From Rhodoferax sp. TS-BS-61-7 (GTDB lineage Bacteria; Pseudomonadota; Gammaproteobacteria; Burkholderiales; Burkholderiaceae_C): a DNA stretch of 64,000 nt. A program made the position numbers and the translations under genes. How positions within the stretch are numbered: position 1 is the first letter of the stretch; every line of letters starts with the position of its first letter. Below are positions 1-12,467 of the stretch, in pieces. The stretch covers positions 248,001 through 312,000 of the forward strand of contig NZ_PTQY01000002.1 of assembly GCF_002943465.1 (NCBI RefSeq). The letters are read 5' to 3'. The notes beneath the pieces were generated by a model, which searched no databases, was not told where the DNA came from, and worked only from the letters and a program-made list of their open reading frames with translations.

Positions 1-974
1 TTGTGGACTTTCTGGGCCTGTTCAAGCTCAACGAGAAATACATCACGGTCACGCCGCTGCCCACGGGCGAGCTGGAGATCGTGATTGAGGGGCCGTGGCT
101 GCACACCATCCTGTTCGAGATCCCGGTGTTGGCCATCGTCAACGAGGTGTACTTTCGCAACACCCAGCCGACGCCGAATCTGGACGAAGGCCGCCGGCGC
201 CTGGACACCAAGATTGCCGAGCTGCGTGTGGCGGGCTTGGGCGACCTCAAGATTGCCGACTACGGCACACGGCGCCGTTTTTCGCGCGCCTGGCACGAAG
301 AGGTGCTGCGTGTGTTGGCCGCCAAGCTGGGCACGGTACGCAGCCCGGGCCAGGCAGGTGCTGCGCCGGGGCAGTTGGCCGGCACCAGCAATGTGCTGCA
401 AGCCATGCGCATGGGCCTGCTGCCGCTGGGCACCATGGCGCACGAGTACCTGCAGGCCTCGCAGGCGCTGGGGCCACGCCTGCGCGACAGCCAGATTTTT
501 GCTTTCGAGTCATGGGCGCGCGAGTACCGCGGTGACCTGGGCATTGCGCTCAGCGACGTGTATGGCATGAACGCGTTTCTGCGCGACTTTGACATGTACT
601 TCTGCAAGCTATTTGACGGCGCCCGCCACGACAGCGGCGACCCCTTCCACTGGGGCGAACGCATGTTGGAGCACTACCAGCGCAACCGCGTGAACCCGCG
701 CACCAAAACGCTGATCTTCAGTGATGGCTTGACGGTGCCGCGCACCATTGAGCTCTACCAGCAGTTCCGTGGGCGCTGCCAGCTGGCATTTGGCATTGGC
801 ACCAACCTCACCAATGACCTGGGTTACGAGCCCTTGCAAATAGTCATCAAGATGGTGCGCTGCAACGGCCAACCGGTGGCCAAGTTGTCGGATACTCCTT
901 CCAAGAATATGTGCGATGACGAGAAGTACCTGGCCTACCTGCGCCAGGTTTTCCAGATCACATCGCCCGCCTGA
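1..974 (+). CDS. pncB: Nicotinate phosphoribosyltransferase, 5' truncated by window edge
   Basis: The enzyme joins nicotinate to PRPP with ATP to give nicotinate mononucleotide in the Preiss-Handler branch of NAD salvage, in the cytosol. The reading frame (codons starting at base 3) is open from the first base, and about 323 residues are visible against about 400 in the family, so roughly 75 N-terminal residues lie outside the window. The GTG at base 3 is internal, not a real start. Family hallmarks are ARHDSGDP (base ~620), [11 protein letters not shown] (~707) and [12 protein letters not shown] (~790). A 40-base gap follows before the next gene, which may be cotranscribed. Identity is clear from the motifs; only the N terminus is unknown. 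Confidence 0.95.
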   Translation, partial: VDFLGLFKLNEKYITVTPLPTGELEIVIEGPWLHTILFEIPVLAIVNEVYFRNTQPTPNLDEGRRRLDTKIAELRVAGLGDLKIADYGTRRRFSRAWHEEVLRVLAAKLGTVRSPGQAGAAPGQLAGTSNVLQAMRMGLLPLGTMAHEYLQASQALGPRLRDSQIFAFESWAREYRGDLGIALSDVYGMNAFLRDFDMYFCKLFDGARHDSGDPFHWGERMLEHYQRNRVNPRTKTLIFSDGLTVPRTIELYQQFRGRCQLAFGIGTNLTNDLGYEPLQIVIKMVRCNGQPVAKLSDTPSKNMCDDEKYLAYLRQVFQITSPA

Positions 975-1014
975 TTGCCAACTGCTGTCCAGCGCCTTTT
1001 TCCAGGGAACCCGC

Positions 1015-2015
1015 ATGTCTATTTCTGCCGCCAAGCCACGCATTCTTGTGGCCCGCGCCCTCTTTCCGGAGGTGTTGGACTTCTTGTCCCAGCACTTCGA
1101 CGTAGAGTCCAACCAGGCCGACGCCGCCTGGAGTGCGGAGCAACTGATCGACAAGCTGCAAGGCAAGGTGGGCGTGCTGAGCACGGGCGGCGAGCGCATC
1201 AGCGCCGCGCTGCTGGCGGCCTGCCCGCAGCTGCGCATCTGCGCCAACATGGCGGTGGGCTTTAACAACTTTGACCTGGACGCCATGACGGCCGCGGGCG
1301 TGCAGGGCACCAATGCGCCCGACGTGTTGACCGAAACCACCGCCGACTTTGGTTTTGCCCTGCTGATGGCCACCGCTCGGCGCGTGACCGAGAGCGAACA
1401 CTACCTGCGCGCCGGCCACTGGACACGCTGGAGCTACGACATGTTTTGCGGCTCCGACATCCATAGCGCCACGCTGGGCATCATCGGCATGGGCCGTATT
1501 GGCCAGGCGATTGCGCGGCGTGGTGCTTTGGGCTTTGGCATGCAGGTGATCTATCACAACCGCAGCCGTCTGGACGCCGCCACCGAGGCCGCCTGTGGCG
1601 CCCGTTATGTGGACAAAACCACGCTGTTGCAGACTGCCGACCACGTGCTGCTGGTGGTGCCATATTCGACCGCCTCGCACCACACCATCGGTGCGGCCGA
1701 ACTGGCCCAGATGAAACCCACGGCCACACTGATCAACATCGCCCGCGGCGGCATTGTGGACGATGCGGCCCTGGCCGTGGCCCTGCGTGAACGGCGCATT
1801 GCCGCGGCAGGGCTGGACGTGTTTGAAGGTGAACCCAAAGTCCACCCCGACCTGCTGACTGTTTCCAATGTGGTGCTCACGCCGCACATTGCCAGCGCCA
1901 CGCTGCGCACACGCCGCGCCATGGCGCAACTGGCGGCGGACAACCTGGTCGACTTTCTGGTGCATGGCAAGGTGCGCACCCCTATCAACACGCCACAGCC
2001 CGTGGCCCGCAGCAC

Positions 2016-2019
<4 letters not shown>
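1015..2019 (+). CDS. D-2-hydroxyacid dehydrogenase (glyoxylate/hydroxypyruvate reductase type)
   Basis: A 334-residue NAD(P)-dependent reductase of the D-isomer 2-hydroxyacid dehydrogenase family, which interconverts 2-oxoacids (glyoxylate, hydroxypyruvate, 2-ketogluconate) and D-2-hydroxyacids. The Rossmann motif GMGRIG is near residue 158. The catalytic set is visible in order: Arg in NIARGG, Glu in FEGEP, His in LTPHIAS. The frame is open upstream of 1015, but the ATG at 1015 follows an AGGGAA ribosome site and gives the expected N terminus (MSISAAKPRILVA). Its stop overlaps the next start (ATGA at 2016-2019), so it is probably translationally coupled to the sensor kinase. Substrate cannot be assigned; GhrB-like is the closest general class. 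Confidence 0.9.
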
Positions 2020-4931
<2,912 letters not shown>

Positions 4932-4989
4932 TTTGCTATAAATTCAGGAGCTGCTTGCGCAGACTCCATAAGGGCTAGAGTGCTTTTTT
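4932..4989 (+). repeat. Dispersed 57-bp element, copy A (forward)
   Basis: Intergenic copy between the kinase stop and rmuC. It shows GCTAT, a 7-base loop, GGAGC, then TGCTTGCGCA, a CCATAAGGGCTAGAG tail and a T-rich end. Read on the minus strand it gives the peptide frame MESAQAAPEFIA, the same frame used by the copies inside rpoS and the imelysin gene. The T-run at its end could help terminate the upstream transcript. Confidence 0.85.
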
Positions 4990-5013
4990 ATTCATATTTT
5001 GGTGGGTGTGGCA

Positions 5014-6399
5014 ATGCAATGGTTTGAATGGCTGCTGGTCGGGTTGGCGGTGGTGCAGCTGGTGGTGTTGGTGCTACTGCTGGTGCGGCGTCCAGTGCCA
5101 ACGCTCCCTAGCCCCTTGCAAGAGGCGCAGCGCCAGGAGCTGCTGGCGCTGGTCAAAACCAGCAGCGAGCGGTTGGAGCGCGAGCTGCGCCGCGAAGTGA
5201 CCGAGTCCGCCCGCGGCGGTCGCCAAGAGCTGGCGCAGAGCCTGGCCACCTTCCAGCAAAGCCTGGTGCAGCAGGGGGCTGAGGCTACCCGCACGCAGAA
5301 CACCCAGATCGACGCGTTTGGCCAGCAGCTCGCCTTGTTGCAGAAAACGCTGTCCGACACGCTGACCAACCAGCTCTCCAGCTTGAGCGAATCCAATGCG
5401 CGGCGCATGAACGAAGTGCGCGAGACGCTGGAGAAGCAGCTCGCGCAGCTGCAAACCACCAACGCTGCCAAGCTGGACGAGATGCGCGCCACGGTGGATG
5501 AGAAACTGCAGACCACGCTGCAGGCCCGCCTGGGTGAGAGTTTTAAACAGGTGGCCGAGCGGCTGGAGCAGGTGCACAAAGGCCTGGGTGAAATGCAGAC
5601 GCTGGCGCAGGGCGTGGGTGACCTCAAGCATTTGCTGACCAATGTGAAAACCCGCGGCATGTTTGGCGAGGCGCAGCTGGCCGGCCTGCTGGAGCAGGTG
5701 TTTGTGCCCGACCAGTACGCCACCCAGGTGGCTACGCGCCCTGGCAGCAAAAACGTGGTGGACTTTGCCATCAAGCTGCCCGGCAAGTCGGACGACGGCA
5801 CGCCACTGTGGCTGCCCATCGACGCGAAGTTTCCCAACGAAGACTACGAGCGCCTGCTCGACGCCCAGGGCCGCGCCGATGTGCTGGCCGCCGAGGTGGC
5901 CGGCAAGGCGCTGGAGATGCGCATCCGGCTGGAGGCCAAATCGATCTCCGAGAAATACGTGGAGCCGCCGTACACCACCGACTTCGCCATTTTGTTTTTA
6001 CCTACTGAGGGCCTGTACGCCGAGGTGCTGCGCCGCCCCGGCCTGATGGAAAGTCTGCAGCGTGACCACCGCATCACGCTGGCCGGCCCCACCACGCTGT
6101 TGGCCATGCTGAGCTCGCTGCAAATGGGCTTTCGCACGCTGGCGCTGGAGAAACGCTCCAGCGAGGTGTGGCAGGTGCTGGGCGCCGTCAAAACCGAGTT
6201 CGGCAAGTTTGGCGATGTGTTGGCCAAGGTCAAGGCGCAGACCGAAACCGTGCTCAAAACGCTGGACAGTGCCGAGGTGCGCAGCCGCGCCATGGGCCGT
6301 GCGCTCAAAAAAGTGGACGCGCTGCCGGACACGCAAGCCCAGGCTTTGCTGCCCACCGACCGCGACTTTGACCGGGATGCTGACACGGGCACGGTATGA
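5014..6399 (+). CDS. rmuC: RmuC-family DNA recombination protein
   Basis: A 461-residue RmuC homolog; in E. coli rmuC limits recombination at short inverted repeats, and the family has a restriction-endonuclease-like core fold. The N terminus is one membrane-anchor helix (WLLVGLAVVQLVVLVLLLV). A long Gln/Glu/Leu-rich coiled coil spans residues ~30-200. The conserved core begins at VKTRGMFGE and includes DFAIKLPG and PIDAKFPNEDY, family signatures. In-frame TTG and GTG codons lie a few bases upstream, but ATG 5014 with GGTGGGTG just before it is the simplest start. Its stop overlaps the following transporter start (ATGA at 6396). Confidence 0.92.
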   Translation: MQWFEWLLVGLAVVQLVVLVLLLVRRPVPTLPSPLQEAQRQELLALVKTSSERLERELRREVTESARGGRQELAQSLATFQQSLVQQGAEATRTQNTQIDAFGQQLALLQKTLSDTLTNQLSSLSESNARRMNEVRETLEKQLAQLQTTNAAKLDEMRATVDEKLQTTLQARLGESFKQVAERLEQVHKGLGEMQTLAQGVGDLKHLLTNVKTRGMFGEAQLAGLLEQVFVPDQYATQVATRPGSKNVVDFAIKLPGKSDDGTPLWLPIDAKFPNEDYERLLDAQGRADVLAAEVAGKALEMRIRLEAKSISEKYVEPPYTTDFAILFLPTEGLYAEVLRRPGLMESLQRDHRITLAGPTTLLAMLSSLQMGFRTLALEKRSSEVWQVLGAVKTEFGKFGDVLAKVKAQTETVLKTLDSAEVRSRAMGRALKKVDALPDTQAQALLPTDRDFDRDADTGTV

Positions 6400-7604
6400 G
6401 TGCTTCCGGCTCTGAGGCCCACACCAACAGCAGTGTTTGGGGGCTGCTACGGCTGATTGCCGGGCAGGTGTGCCTGCACGCCAGCATGGCGGGTATGCGT
6501 ATGGCGGCACCGCTGTGGGCTTTGCAGCAGGGGTATGGTCCGCTCGCCGTCGGGTTTTTGCTGGCCCTGTTTTCACTGAGCCAGGTGTTTCTGGCGCTGC
6601 CTGCGGGACGTTATGCAGACCGCCACGGCCTGCGTCGCCCGGTGGCGTTGGGCATTGGGGCTTCCATGCTGGGTGGTGGTGTGGCGGCATTGTTTCCCCA
6701 CTTCGCGATTTTGTGTTTCAGTGCCTTGTTGACGGGCGCCGCCACCGGGGCAGCTTCCATTGCGCTGCAGCGGCATGTGGGCCGCGCTGCGCATGGCGCG
6801 CAGGAGCTGCGGCGTGTTTTCAGCTGGTTGTCCATTGGGCCGGCGGTGTCCAACTTTTTGGGCCCGGTGTGTGTGGGCTTGCTGATTGACCACGCCGGGG
6901 TATGGCTGGGTGGGCGTGCGGCCGATCACAACGGCTTTGTCGCCGCCTTTGCCCTGACGGCATTGGTGCCCGCCTTGTGCTGGTTGTGTGTGCGCCATAC
7001 GGTGGAGTTGCCCAGCTTGCATTCCGAGCCGGGCAGTGCCGCGCCGAGCGTGTGGCCGCTGTTGTGCGAGCCTTTGATGCGTCGTCTGTTGCTGGTGAAC
7101 TGGCTGCTGTCGAGCTGCTGGGATGTGCACACCTTTGTGGTGCCGGTGATCGGCCATGAGCGCGGTTTTAGCGCCTCGGTCATTGGTGCCATTCTGGGCG
7201 GTTTTGCCGTGGCGGCCGCTTCGGTGCGGGTGCTGATGCCGCTGCTGGCTGCACACCTGCGTGAATGGGCGGTGGTAACCGGTGCCATGGTGGCCACTGC
7301 CGTGTTGTTTGCGGCCTACCCCTTCATGCCCGGTGCCTGGTCCATGGGGCTGTGTTCGGTGTTGCTGGGGCTGGCCCTGGGCACGGTGCAACCCATGCTT
7401 ATGAGCACGCTGCACCAGATCACACCGCACGCTCTGCATGGCCAGGCCATCGCGCTGCGGCTCATGAGCATCAACCTCTCCAGCGTGCTCATGCCCATGC
7501 TGTTTGGCACGGCGGGTGTGGTGGTGGGGGTGTCTGTGGTGTTCTGGACCGTGGGGACGCTGGTGGGGCTGGGGGCCCCGGCGGCCTGGAAGCTGCGGCC
7601 CTAA
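6396..7604 (+). CDS. MFS transporter
   Basis: A 402-residue polytopic membrane protein with about twelve hydrophobic segments. The MFS signature loop between segments 2 and 3 is visible as GRYADRHGLRRP, and a second-half equivalent is weaker. It overlaps the rmuC stop by 4 bases, suggesting coupled translation. The substrate cannot be read from sequence; the architecture resembles drug or small-metabolite exporters of the MFS-1 group. It converges on the LOG-family gene with a 27-base gap. Confidence 0.87.
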   Translation: MSASGSEAHTNSSVWGLLRLIAGQVCLHASMAGMRMAAPLWALQQGYGPLAVGFLLALFSLSQVFLALPAGRYADRHGLRRPVALGIGASMLGGGVAALFPHFAILCFSALLTGAATGAASIALQRHVGRAAHGAQELRRVFSWLSIGPAVSNFLGPVCVGLLIDHAGVWLGGRAADHNGFVAAFALTALVPALCWLCVRHTVELPSLHSEPGSAAPSVWPLLCEPLMRRLLLVNWLLSSCWDVHTFVVPVIGHERGFSASVIGAILGGFAVAAASVRVLMPLLAAHLREWAVVTGAMVATAVLFAAYPFMPGAWSMGLCSVLLGLALGTVQPMLMSTLHQITPHALHGQAIALRLMSINLSSVLMPMLFGTAGVVVGVSVVFWTVGTLVGLGAPAAWKLRP

Positions 7605-7631
7605 GCGCACCAACCTTCAGGCAGCAGTGCC

Positions 7632-8501
7632 TTATAGGGGCAGGTTGTAGAAGGTGCGGATGGTGTCCCAGGCCTCTTGCGGGTCGTCGGTGTAGTGCAG
7701 CAGGTTCAGGTCTTCGGGCGAGATGGCGCCTTCTTCCACCAGCACGTCCATATTGATCAGCCGTTTCCAATAATCGGTGCCAAACAGCACGATGGGCACG
7801 GGTTTGGCCTTTTTGGTTTGCACCAGTGTGATGACTTCGAACAGCTCGTCCAGCGTGCCAAAACCGCCGGGGAAGGCCACCAACGCCTTGGCACGCATCA
7901 TGAAATGCATCTTGCGTGTGGCGAAGTAGTGGAACTTGAAGCTCAGCGACGGCGTGACATAGGGGTTGGCCCGCTGCTCGTGGGGCAAGGCGATGTTCAG
8001 GCCCGGCGTGGGCGCGCCCATTTCAAACGCGCCGCGGTTGGCGGCTTCCATGATGCCGGGGCCGCCACCGGTGCAGATGAACAGGCGGTCCTTCAGCGGC
8101 TTGCGCGCGCTGTAGCCAGCCACCAGGCGGGCAAACAGGCGGGCGTTGTCGTAGTGTTTGGCGTTGCGCACATGGCGCTCGGCCAGGGCCAGTTGTTGGG
8201 CGTCACCACTGGCCTTGGCGGCTTCCAAGGCGGTGTTGGCGTCTTCGGGGGACGGAAAACGGGCGCTGCCAAACACCACCACGGTGTTCTCCACGCCCTG
8301 GGCCGCCTGGTCCAGATCGGGCTTGAGCATCTCCAGCTGGATGCGCAGGCCACGGGTCTCGCGGCGCAGCAGAAATTCGGGGTCGGCAAACGCCAGGCGG
8401 TAGGCGTCAGTCTCCAGCATATTGCCGAGGTCGGCGTGGGCTTGCAGGTCGGCCCAGGCATTGGCCAGGCGGGCTTCGTTGAGGTTTTGCGTGTTTTCCA
8501 T
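7632..8501 (-). CDS. LOG-family protein (lysine-decarboxylase-like nucleotide phosphoribohydrolase fold)
   Basis: A 289-residue member of the LOG/TIGR00730-like group, enzymes that in characterised cases release a base from nucleoside 5'-monophosphates such as cytokinin ribotides. The nucleotide-binding motif GGGPGIMEA and the family motif PGGFGTLDE are both present, as is the TRKMHF segment. The open frame extends 32 codons upstream through a terminator hairpin, so ATG 8501 (MENTQNLNE) is chosen. This version has a longer N-terminal part (~100 residues before the Rossmann core) than the short LOG proteins. It lies downstream of efp on the same strand but is separated by a terminator, so it is probably a separate transcript. 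Confidence 0.9.
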   Translation of the reverse strand: MENTQNLNEARLANAWADLQAHADLGNMLETDAYRLAFADPEFLLRRETRGLRIQLEMLKPDLDQAAQGVENTVVVFGSARFPSPEDANTALEAAKASGDAQQLALAERHVRNAKHYDNARLFARLVAGYSARKPLKDRLFICTGGGPGIMEAANRGAFEMGAPTPGLNIALPHEQRANPYVTPSLSFKFHYFATRKMHFMMRAKALVAFPGGFGTLDELFEVITLVQTKKAKPVPIVLFGTDYWKRLINMDVLVEEGAISPEDLNLLHYTDDPQEAWDTIRTFYNLPL

Positions 8502-8531
8502 GCGTGCATTGTGCGGCAAATGCAAGACAGC

Positions 8532-8557
8532 AAAAAGGCTCCCGAAGGAGCCTTTTT
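8532..8557. terminator. Bidirectional-type intrinsic terminator downstream of efp
   Basis: Perfect 11-bp inverted repeat AAAAAGGCTCC / GGAGCCTTTTT around a CGAA loop, with A and T runs on both sides. It lies about 50 bases past the efp stop and just before the LOG gene start on the minus strand. Confidence 0.9.
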
Positions 8558-8606
8558 GAACTGGGCACGAAGCGCAGTTTCGATGCGCTTGAGGCAACGC
8601 GGCTGG

Positions 8607-9161
8607 TCAGACGCGTTTACGGTATTCGCCGGTACGGGTGTCGATTTCGACCTTGTCGCCTTGGGCCACGAAGATTGGCACGCCGATTTCGAAACCGGTG
8701 GCGATCTTGGCGGGCTTGAGCACCTTGCCCGATGTGTCGCCCTTGACGGCGGGTTCGGTCCAGGTGATTTCGCGTTCCACGCTGGTGGGCAGTTCCACCG
8801 AGATGGCCTTGCCTTCGTAGAACACCACTTCGGCGGTCATGCCGTCTTCCAGGTAGTTCAGCGAGTCACCCATGTTTTCGGATTCGACTTCGTACTGGTT
8901 GTAGTCGGCGTCCATCCAGACGTACAGGGGATCAGCGAAGTAGGAGTAGGTGCAATCCTTCTTGTCCAGAATGATCTGGTCAATCTTGTCGTCGGCCTTG
9001 AACACGACTTCGGTGCCGAAGTTGGCGATCAGGCTCTTGAGCTTCATGCGCACGGTGGCAGAGTTGCGGCCGCCGCGGCTGTATTCGGTTTTCAGGACGA
9101 CCATGGGGTCTTTGCCGTGCATGATCACATTGCCGGCGCGGATTTCTTGAGCGATTTTCAT
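8607..9161 (-). CDS. efp: Translation elongation factor P, Arg32 (rhamnosylated) type
   Basis: A 184-residue EF-P that relieves ribosome stalling at polyproline stretches. The N-terminal KOW-like domain carries the modification loop SRGGRNSA, with arginine at position 32 rather than lysine 34. That is the subtype modified by the rhamnosyltransferase EarP, and an earP gene lies directly upstream. Two OB-type domains follow, ending in the signature [11 protein letters not shown]. The frame is open upstream, but ATG 9161 ([10 protein letters not shown]) is the universal family start. The 106-base gap to earP allows either cotranscription or a separate promoter. Confidence 0.97.
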   Translation of the reverse strand: MKIAQEIRAGNVIMHGKDPMVVLKTEYSRGGRNSATVRMKLKSLIANFGTEVVFKADDKIDQIILDKKDCTYSYFADPLYVWMDADYNQYEVESENMGDSLNYLEDGMTAEVVFYEGKAISVELPTSVEREITWTEPAVKGDTSGKVLKPAKIATGFEIGVPIFVAQGDKVEIDTRTGEYRKRV

Positions 9162-9267
9162 AGGGTTGCAGGAACGAATGTCGCGTGGTGCGACTGTAGG
9201 CCGCAGTCTGCGGCGGGGCATGACTTGCCCCAAAACTCAGGCGGCAAATTCAGCAAAGCCTAGCATT

Positions 9268-10407
9268 TTATCTTTTTTTCAGCACGAAATTGGTGAGCTG
9301 GCTGCTCAGGTCGTCCGCTTGCAGCAGGGTGCGGCGCCAATCGTGTGCGGCAGCCGACCATTCGGCCAGGGGCAGACTGCTCCAGTCCGGCTTGGCTTGG
9401 CCCGGCCCAGCCACGTCAGAGAGGTTGTTCCAAGCCAGCTGTGCCGCGCGCAGCGAGTCCGGTGCCTGCATCTGGTCCAGCAGGGCGTTCAGCTTGTCAG
9501 CGTGCGCCCCATCGTCCTGCGGGTAGATGTGCCACAGCCAGGGTTTGCCCGCCCAGATGGCGCGCACCAGCGAGTCTTCGCCGCGCACCAGATTCAGGTC
9601 ACACGCCCACAGCAGCGCGTCAAATTCGGTCTGGGTTAGCGGCTCCAGCCAGTGCAGCGCCAGCGCGCCAGCGCCGGTAGGGGCGATGTCCATCTGCGCA
9701 AGCGCGGTTTGCACCGCGCGCTGGGCGCGGCCCGGTGTGACCAGCAGCAGGGTGGGGGCCGCACCGTCCATCAAACCTTGCAGCAGGGCTGCCAGCGCGG
9801 GCGGCTCATAACAAAAGAGCGATACCAAGCGCTGGCCGTGCCAAGGAATTCGTTGTTGGGCCAGCCAGGTGCTGCGTGCCGTTGCGTCAAAGGCGGTTTG
9901 TCGTGCCAGGTAGTCCGGCTCGCGCAGCAGCCCGCCCGTGTGTGCTGTGAAACCGGGGTAGTAAAAATGTTTGGTCCAGCCTTGGGCGGGGCCCTGCATC
10001 ACGGGCGAAGGCAGGGCGTGGCAACGTTCCACATAGGCCTCGGCCGACAGGTACTCCAGGTTGATCCACACCGGAGGTTTATGCCCATTTTGGCCTCTAG
10101 GACCCGTACTTATTGCGCAAGCAGCTATGAATTCAGGAGCAATTTCGCAACCAAAACCTTCCACCCAGACATCGGCGGGGGGCAGGTCCGTCAGTGCCGA
10201 GGGCTTGTGCGCATCCGCCCAGTTGCGCACCTGCACGCCAGGCCAGCGGCCCTCCAGCGCGCCGGGCGCCATCCACGCGAGGGCGCTGGCGTCGTCCACC
10301 CACAGGCGCACCGTGTGGCCGCGGCGGGCCAAGTCGGCACACAGGCGCCAACACACACCGATGTCGCCAAAGTTGTCGATGACCTTGCAGAAAATATCCC
10401 ATTGCAT
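9268..10407 (-). CDS. earP: EF-P arginine rhamnosyltransferase EarP (DUF2331)
   Basis: EarP transfers rhamnose from dTDP-L-rhamnose to Arg32 of EF-P. The 379-residue protein starts at ATG 10407 with MQWDIFCKVIDNFGDIGVCW, which contains the family signature DNFGDIGV with the catalytic aspartates. Other recognisable stretches are PPVWINLEYLSAE and FYPGF in the middle, and RGEDSLVRAIWAGKP near the C terminus (nucleotide-sugar site). Residues ~90-110 (around EFIAACAISTGPRGQNG) are encoded by a dispersed 57-bp element inserted in frame just before the PPVWINLEYL motif, where family members normally have a shorter linker. Gene pairing with an Arg32-type efp confirms the role. Confidence 0.95.
   Translation of the reverse strand: MQWDIFCKVIDNFGDIGVCWRLCADLARRGHTVRLWVDDASALAWMAPGALEGRWPGVQVRNWADAHKPSALTDLPPADVWVEGFGCEIAPEFIAACAISTGPRGQNGHKPPVWINLEYLSAEAYVERCHALPSPVMQGPAQGWTKHFYYPGFTAHTGGLLREPDYLARQTAFDATARSTWLAQQRIPWHGQRLVSLFCYEPPALAALLQGLMDGAAPTLLLVTPGRAQRAVQTALAQMDIAPTGAGALALHWLEPLTQTEFDALLWACDLNLVRGEDSLVRAIWAGKPWLWHIYPQDDGAHADKLNALLDQMQAPDSLRAAQLAWNNLSDVAGPGQAKPDWSSLPLAEWSAAAHDWRRTLLQADDLSSQLTNFVLKKR
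10085..10142 (-). repeat. Dispersed 57-bp element, copy B (reverse), inside earP
   Basis: Read on the minus strand: GCTCC, 7-base loop, ATAGC, TGCTTGCGCA, then a tail ending CCTAGAGGCC. The copy is in frame within earP and contributes about 19 codons (EFIAACAISTG...). The left arm carries GCTCC instead of GCTAT. Confidence 0.85.
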
Positions 10408-10463
10408 GGCGGCTATTGTCCATGCGCGGTCCACCCTCCAAGTAGCAAGCACAATAGCGTCCC

Positions 10464-12449
10464 ATGTCTGAAGCCCCCTCCGCAGAAACCCATTCCGACG
10501 CGCTGCTGCGCGAGGTGGCGGCCTTGCCGTCGCTGCCCGGGGTCTACCGCTACTTTGATGCGGACAACCAGCTGCTGTACGTGGGCAAGGCCATTAGCCT
10601 GAAGAAGCGGGTCAGCAGTTATTTCCAGAAGGACCACGGTGGCACACGCATCGGCCACATGGTCAGCAAGATTGTGCGCATGGAGACCACGGTGGTGCGC
10701 TCCGAGGCCGAGGCCCTGCTGCTGGAAAACAACCTCATCAAGACGCTGAACCCGAAATACAACATCCTGTTTCGGGACGACAAGAGCTACCCCTATTTGA
10801 AGATGACCGGCACGCCGCCCGTGCCGAAAAATCTGGCGCCTGCTGAACCGAGCGCCAAGCCCCGGCCCCCGCAGCCGGTGGAGTTTGCCCGCGTGTCTTA
10901 CTACCGCGGCGGGGTGGAAAAGAAGCACCGCTACTTTGGACCCTACCCCAGCGCCTGGGCGGTGAAGGAGGCCATCCTGCTGATGCAAAAGGTGTTTCGC
11001 CTGCGTACCTGCGAAGACCCGGTGTTCAGCAACCGCACGCGGCCCTGCCTGCTGTACCAGATCAAGCGCTGCTCCGCGCCCTGCGTCGGCCACATCAGCC
11101 CGCTGGACTACGCGCAGGACGTGGCCAACGCCGAACGCTTTTTGCGCGGCGAGGCGCAGGACGTGATGCGTGGCCTGGAGGCCCGCATGATGGCGCATTC
11201 CGACAAGCTGGAGTTTGAGCAGGCGGCTGAACTGCGCAACCAGGTGGCGGCGCTCTCCAATGTGCTGCACCAGCAGTCGGTGGACAACGTGTCGGACCGC
11301 GATGTGGACATCCTGGCCGTCAAGGTGCAGGGCGGCAAGGCCTGTGTGAACCTGGCCATGGTGCGCGGCGGTCGCCACTTGGGCGACCGGCCTTACTTCC
11401 CCGTGCATGTGGAAGACGCCACTGCCATGGTCGAGGCGGATGACACCGAGGTAAAGAAGTCGGTAGAGGCCCAGGTGCTGGAGGCCTTCCTGGCGCAGCA
11501 CTATATCGACGTGCCCATGCCCGGCGCGCTGGTGGTCAGCGAGCCCGTGAGCAAAGTGCTGTTGCAGGCGCTGACCGAGCAAACCGGCATCAAGGTCACC
11601 GCAGTGCACCAGCCGCGCGAACAGCGCCGCGCCTGGCTGGACATGGCGCAGACCAATGCCGCGCTGCAGCTTGCGCGTCTGTTGGCCGAAGAAGGTTCGC
11701 AGCAGGCGCGCACACGTGCGCTGGCCGACGCGCTGGACCTGGCGCTGGACGATTTGGACGCGCTGCGCATTGAATGCTTCGACATCTCGCACACCGCGGG
11801 CGAGGCTACCCAGGCATCGTGCGTGGTGTTCCAGCACCACAAGATGCAGAACAGTGAATACCGCCGCTTCAATATAGAAGGCATCACCGGGGGCGACGAT
11901 TACGCCGCCATGCGCCAGGTGCTGACGCGCCGCTACAGCAAGCTGGCCGAAGCCCTGCGCGAAGCCAAACACCAGGGCACCACGCCTAGCGGCACCGCAC
12001 GCCTGCCCGACCTGGTGCTAGTGGACGGTGGCAAGGGCCAGGTGGCCATGGCGCGTGAGGTGTTTGAGAGCCTGGGGCTGGACCTGTCGCTCATCGTGGG
12101 CGTGGAGAAGGGCGAGGGTCGCAAGGTGGGGCTGGAGGAGTTGGTGTTTGCCGATGGCCGCGAGAAGGTGTATCTGGGCGCGGATTCGGCCGCCCTCATG
12201 CTGGTGGCGCTGATCCGCGATGAGGCGCACCGTTTTGCCATCACCGGCATGCGCGCCGCACGTGCCAAGGTGCGCACCGGTGGCGGCAAGCTCGAAGAAA
12301 TTCCGGGCATAGGCCCCAAGCGCCGTGCCAAACTGCTGCAGCGTTTTGGTGGTGTGCGCGGTGTGGCACTGGCCAGCGCACAGGACATTGCCACGGTGGA
12401 CGGCATCTCGCGCGAACTGGCTGATGAAATCTACCGGGCGCTGCATTAG
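10464..12449 (+). CDS. uvrC: UvrABC excinuclease subunit C
   Basis: UvrC makes both incisions in nucleotide excision repair. The 661-residue protein has an N-terminal GIY-YIG nuclease ([18 protein letters not shown]), a cysteine-containing segment ([15 protein letters not shown]), and a UVR motif ([13 protein letters not shown]) that contacts UvrB. The RNase H-like endonuclease region includes RIECFDISH and [10 protein letters not shown], and a helix-hairpin-helix tail ends [18 protein letters not shown]. It is about 50 residues longer than E. coli UvrC, partly from a Pro/Ala-rich insert near residues 112-135. It is divergent from earP with a 56-base shared intergenic region and is followed 18 bases later by pgsA, echoing the uvrC-pgsA order of many proteobacteria. 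Confidence 0.97.
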   Translation: MSEAPSAETHSDALLREVAALPSLPGVYRYFDADNQLLYVGKAISLKKRVSSYFQKDHGGTRIGHMVSKIVRMETTVVRSEAEALLLENNLIKTLNPKYNILFRDDKSYPYLKMTGTPPVPKNLAPAEPSAKPRPPQPVEFARVSYYRGGVEKKHRYFGPYPSAWAVKEAILLMQKVFRLRTCEDPVFSNRTRPCLLYQIKRCSAPCVGHISPLDYAQDVANAERFLRGEAQDVMRGLEARMMAHSDKLEFEQAAELRNQVAALSNVLHQQSVDNVSDRDVDILAVKVQGGKACVNLAMVRGGRHLGDRPYFPVHVEDATAMVEADDTEVKKSVEAQVLEAFLAQHYIDVPMPGALVVSEPVSKVLLQALTEQTGIKVTAVHQPREQRRAWLDMAQTNAALQLARLLAEEGSQQARTRALADALDLALDDLDALRIECFDISHTAGEATQASCVVFQHHKMQNSEYRRFNIEGITGGDDYAAMRQVLTRRYSKLAEALREAKHQGTTPSGTARLPDLVLVDGGKGQVAMAREVFESLGLDLSLIVGVEKGEGRKVGLEELVFADGREKVYLGADSAALMLVALIRDEAHRFAITGMRAARAKVRTGGGKLEEIPGIGPKRRAKLLQRFGGVRGVALASAQDIATVDGISRELADEIYRALH

Positions 12450-12467
12450 CCGTGCCACAATCCCGCC

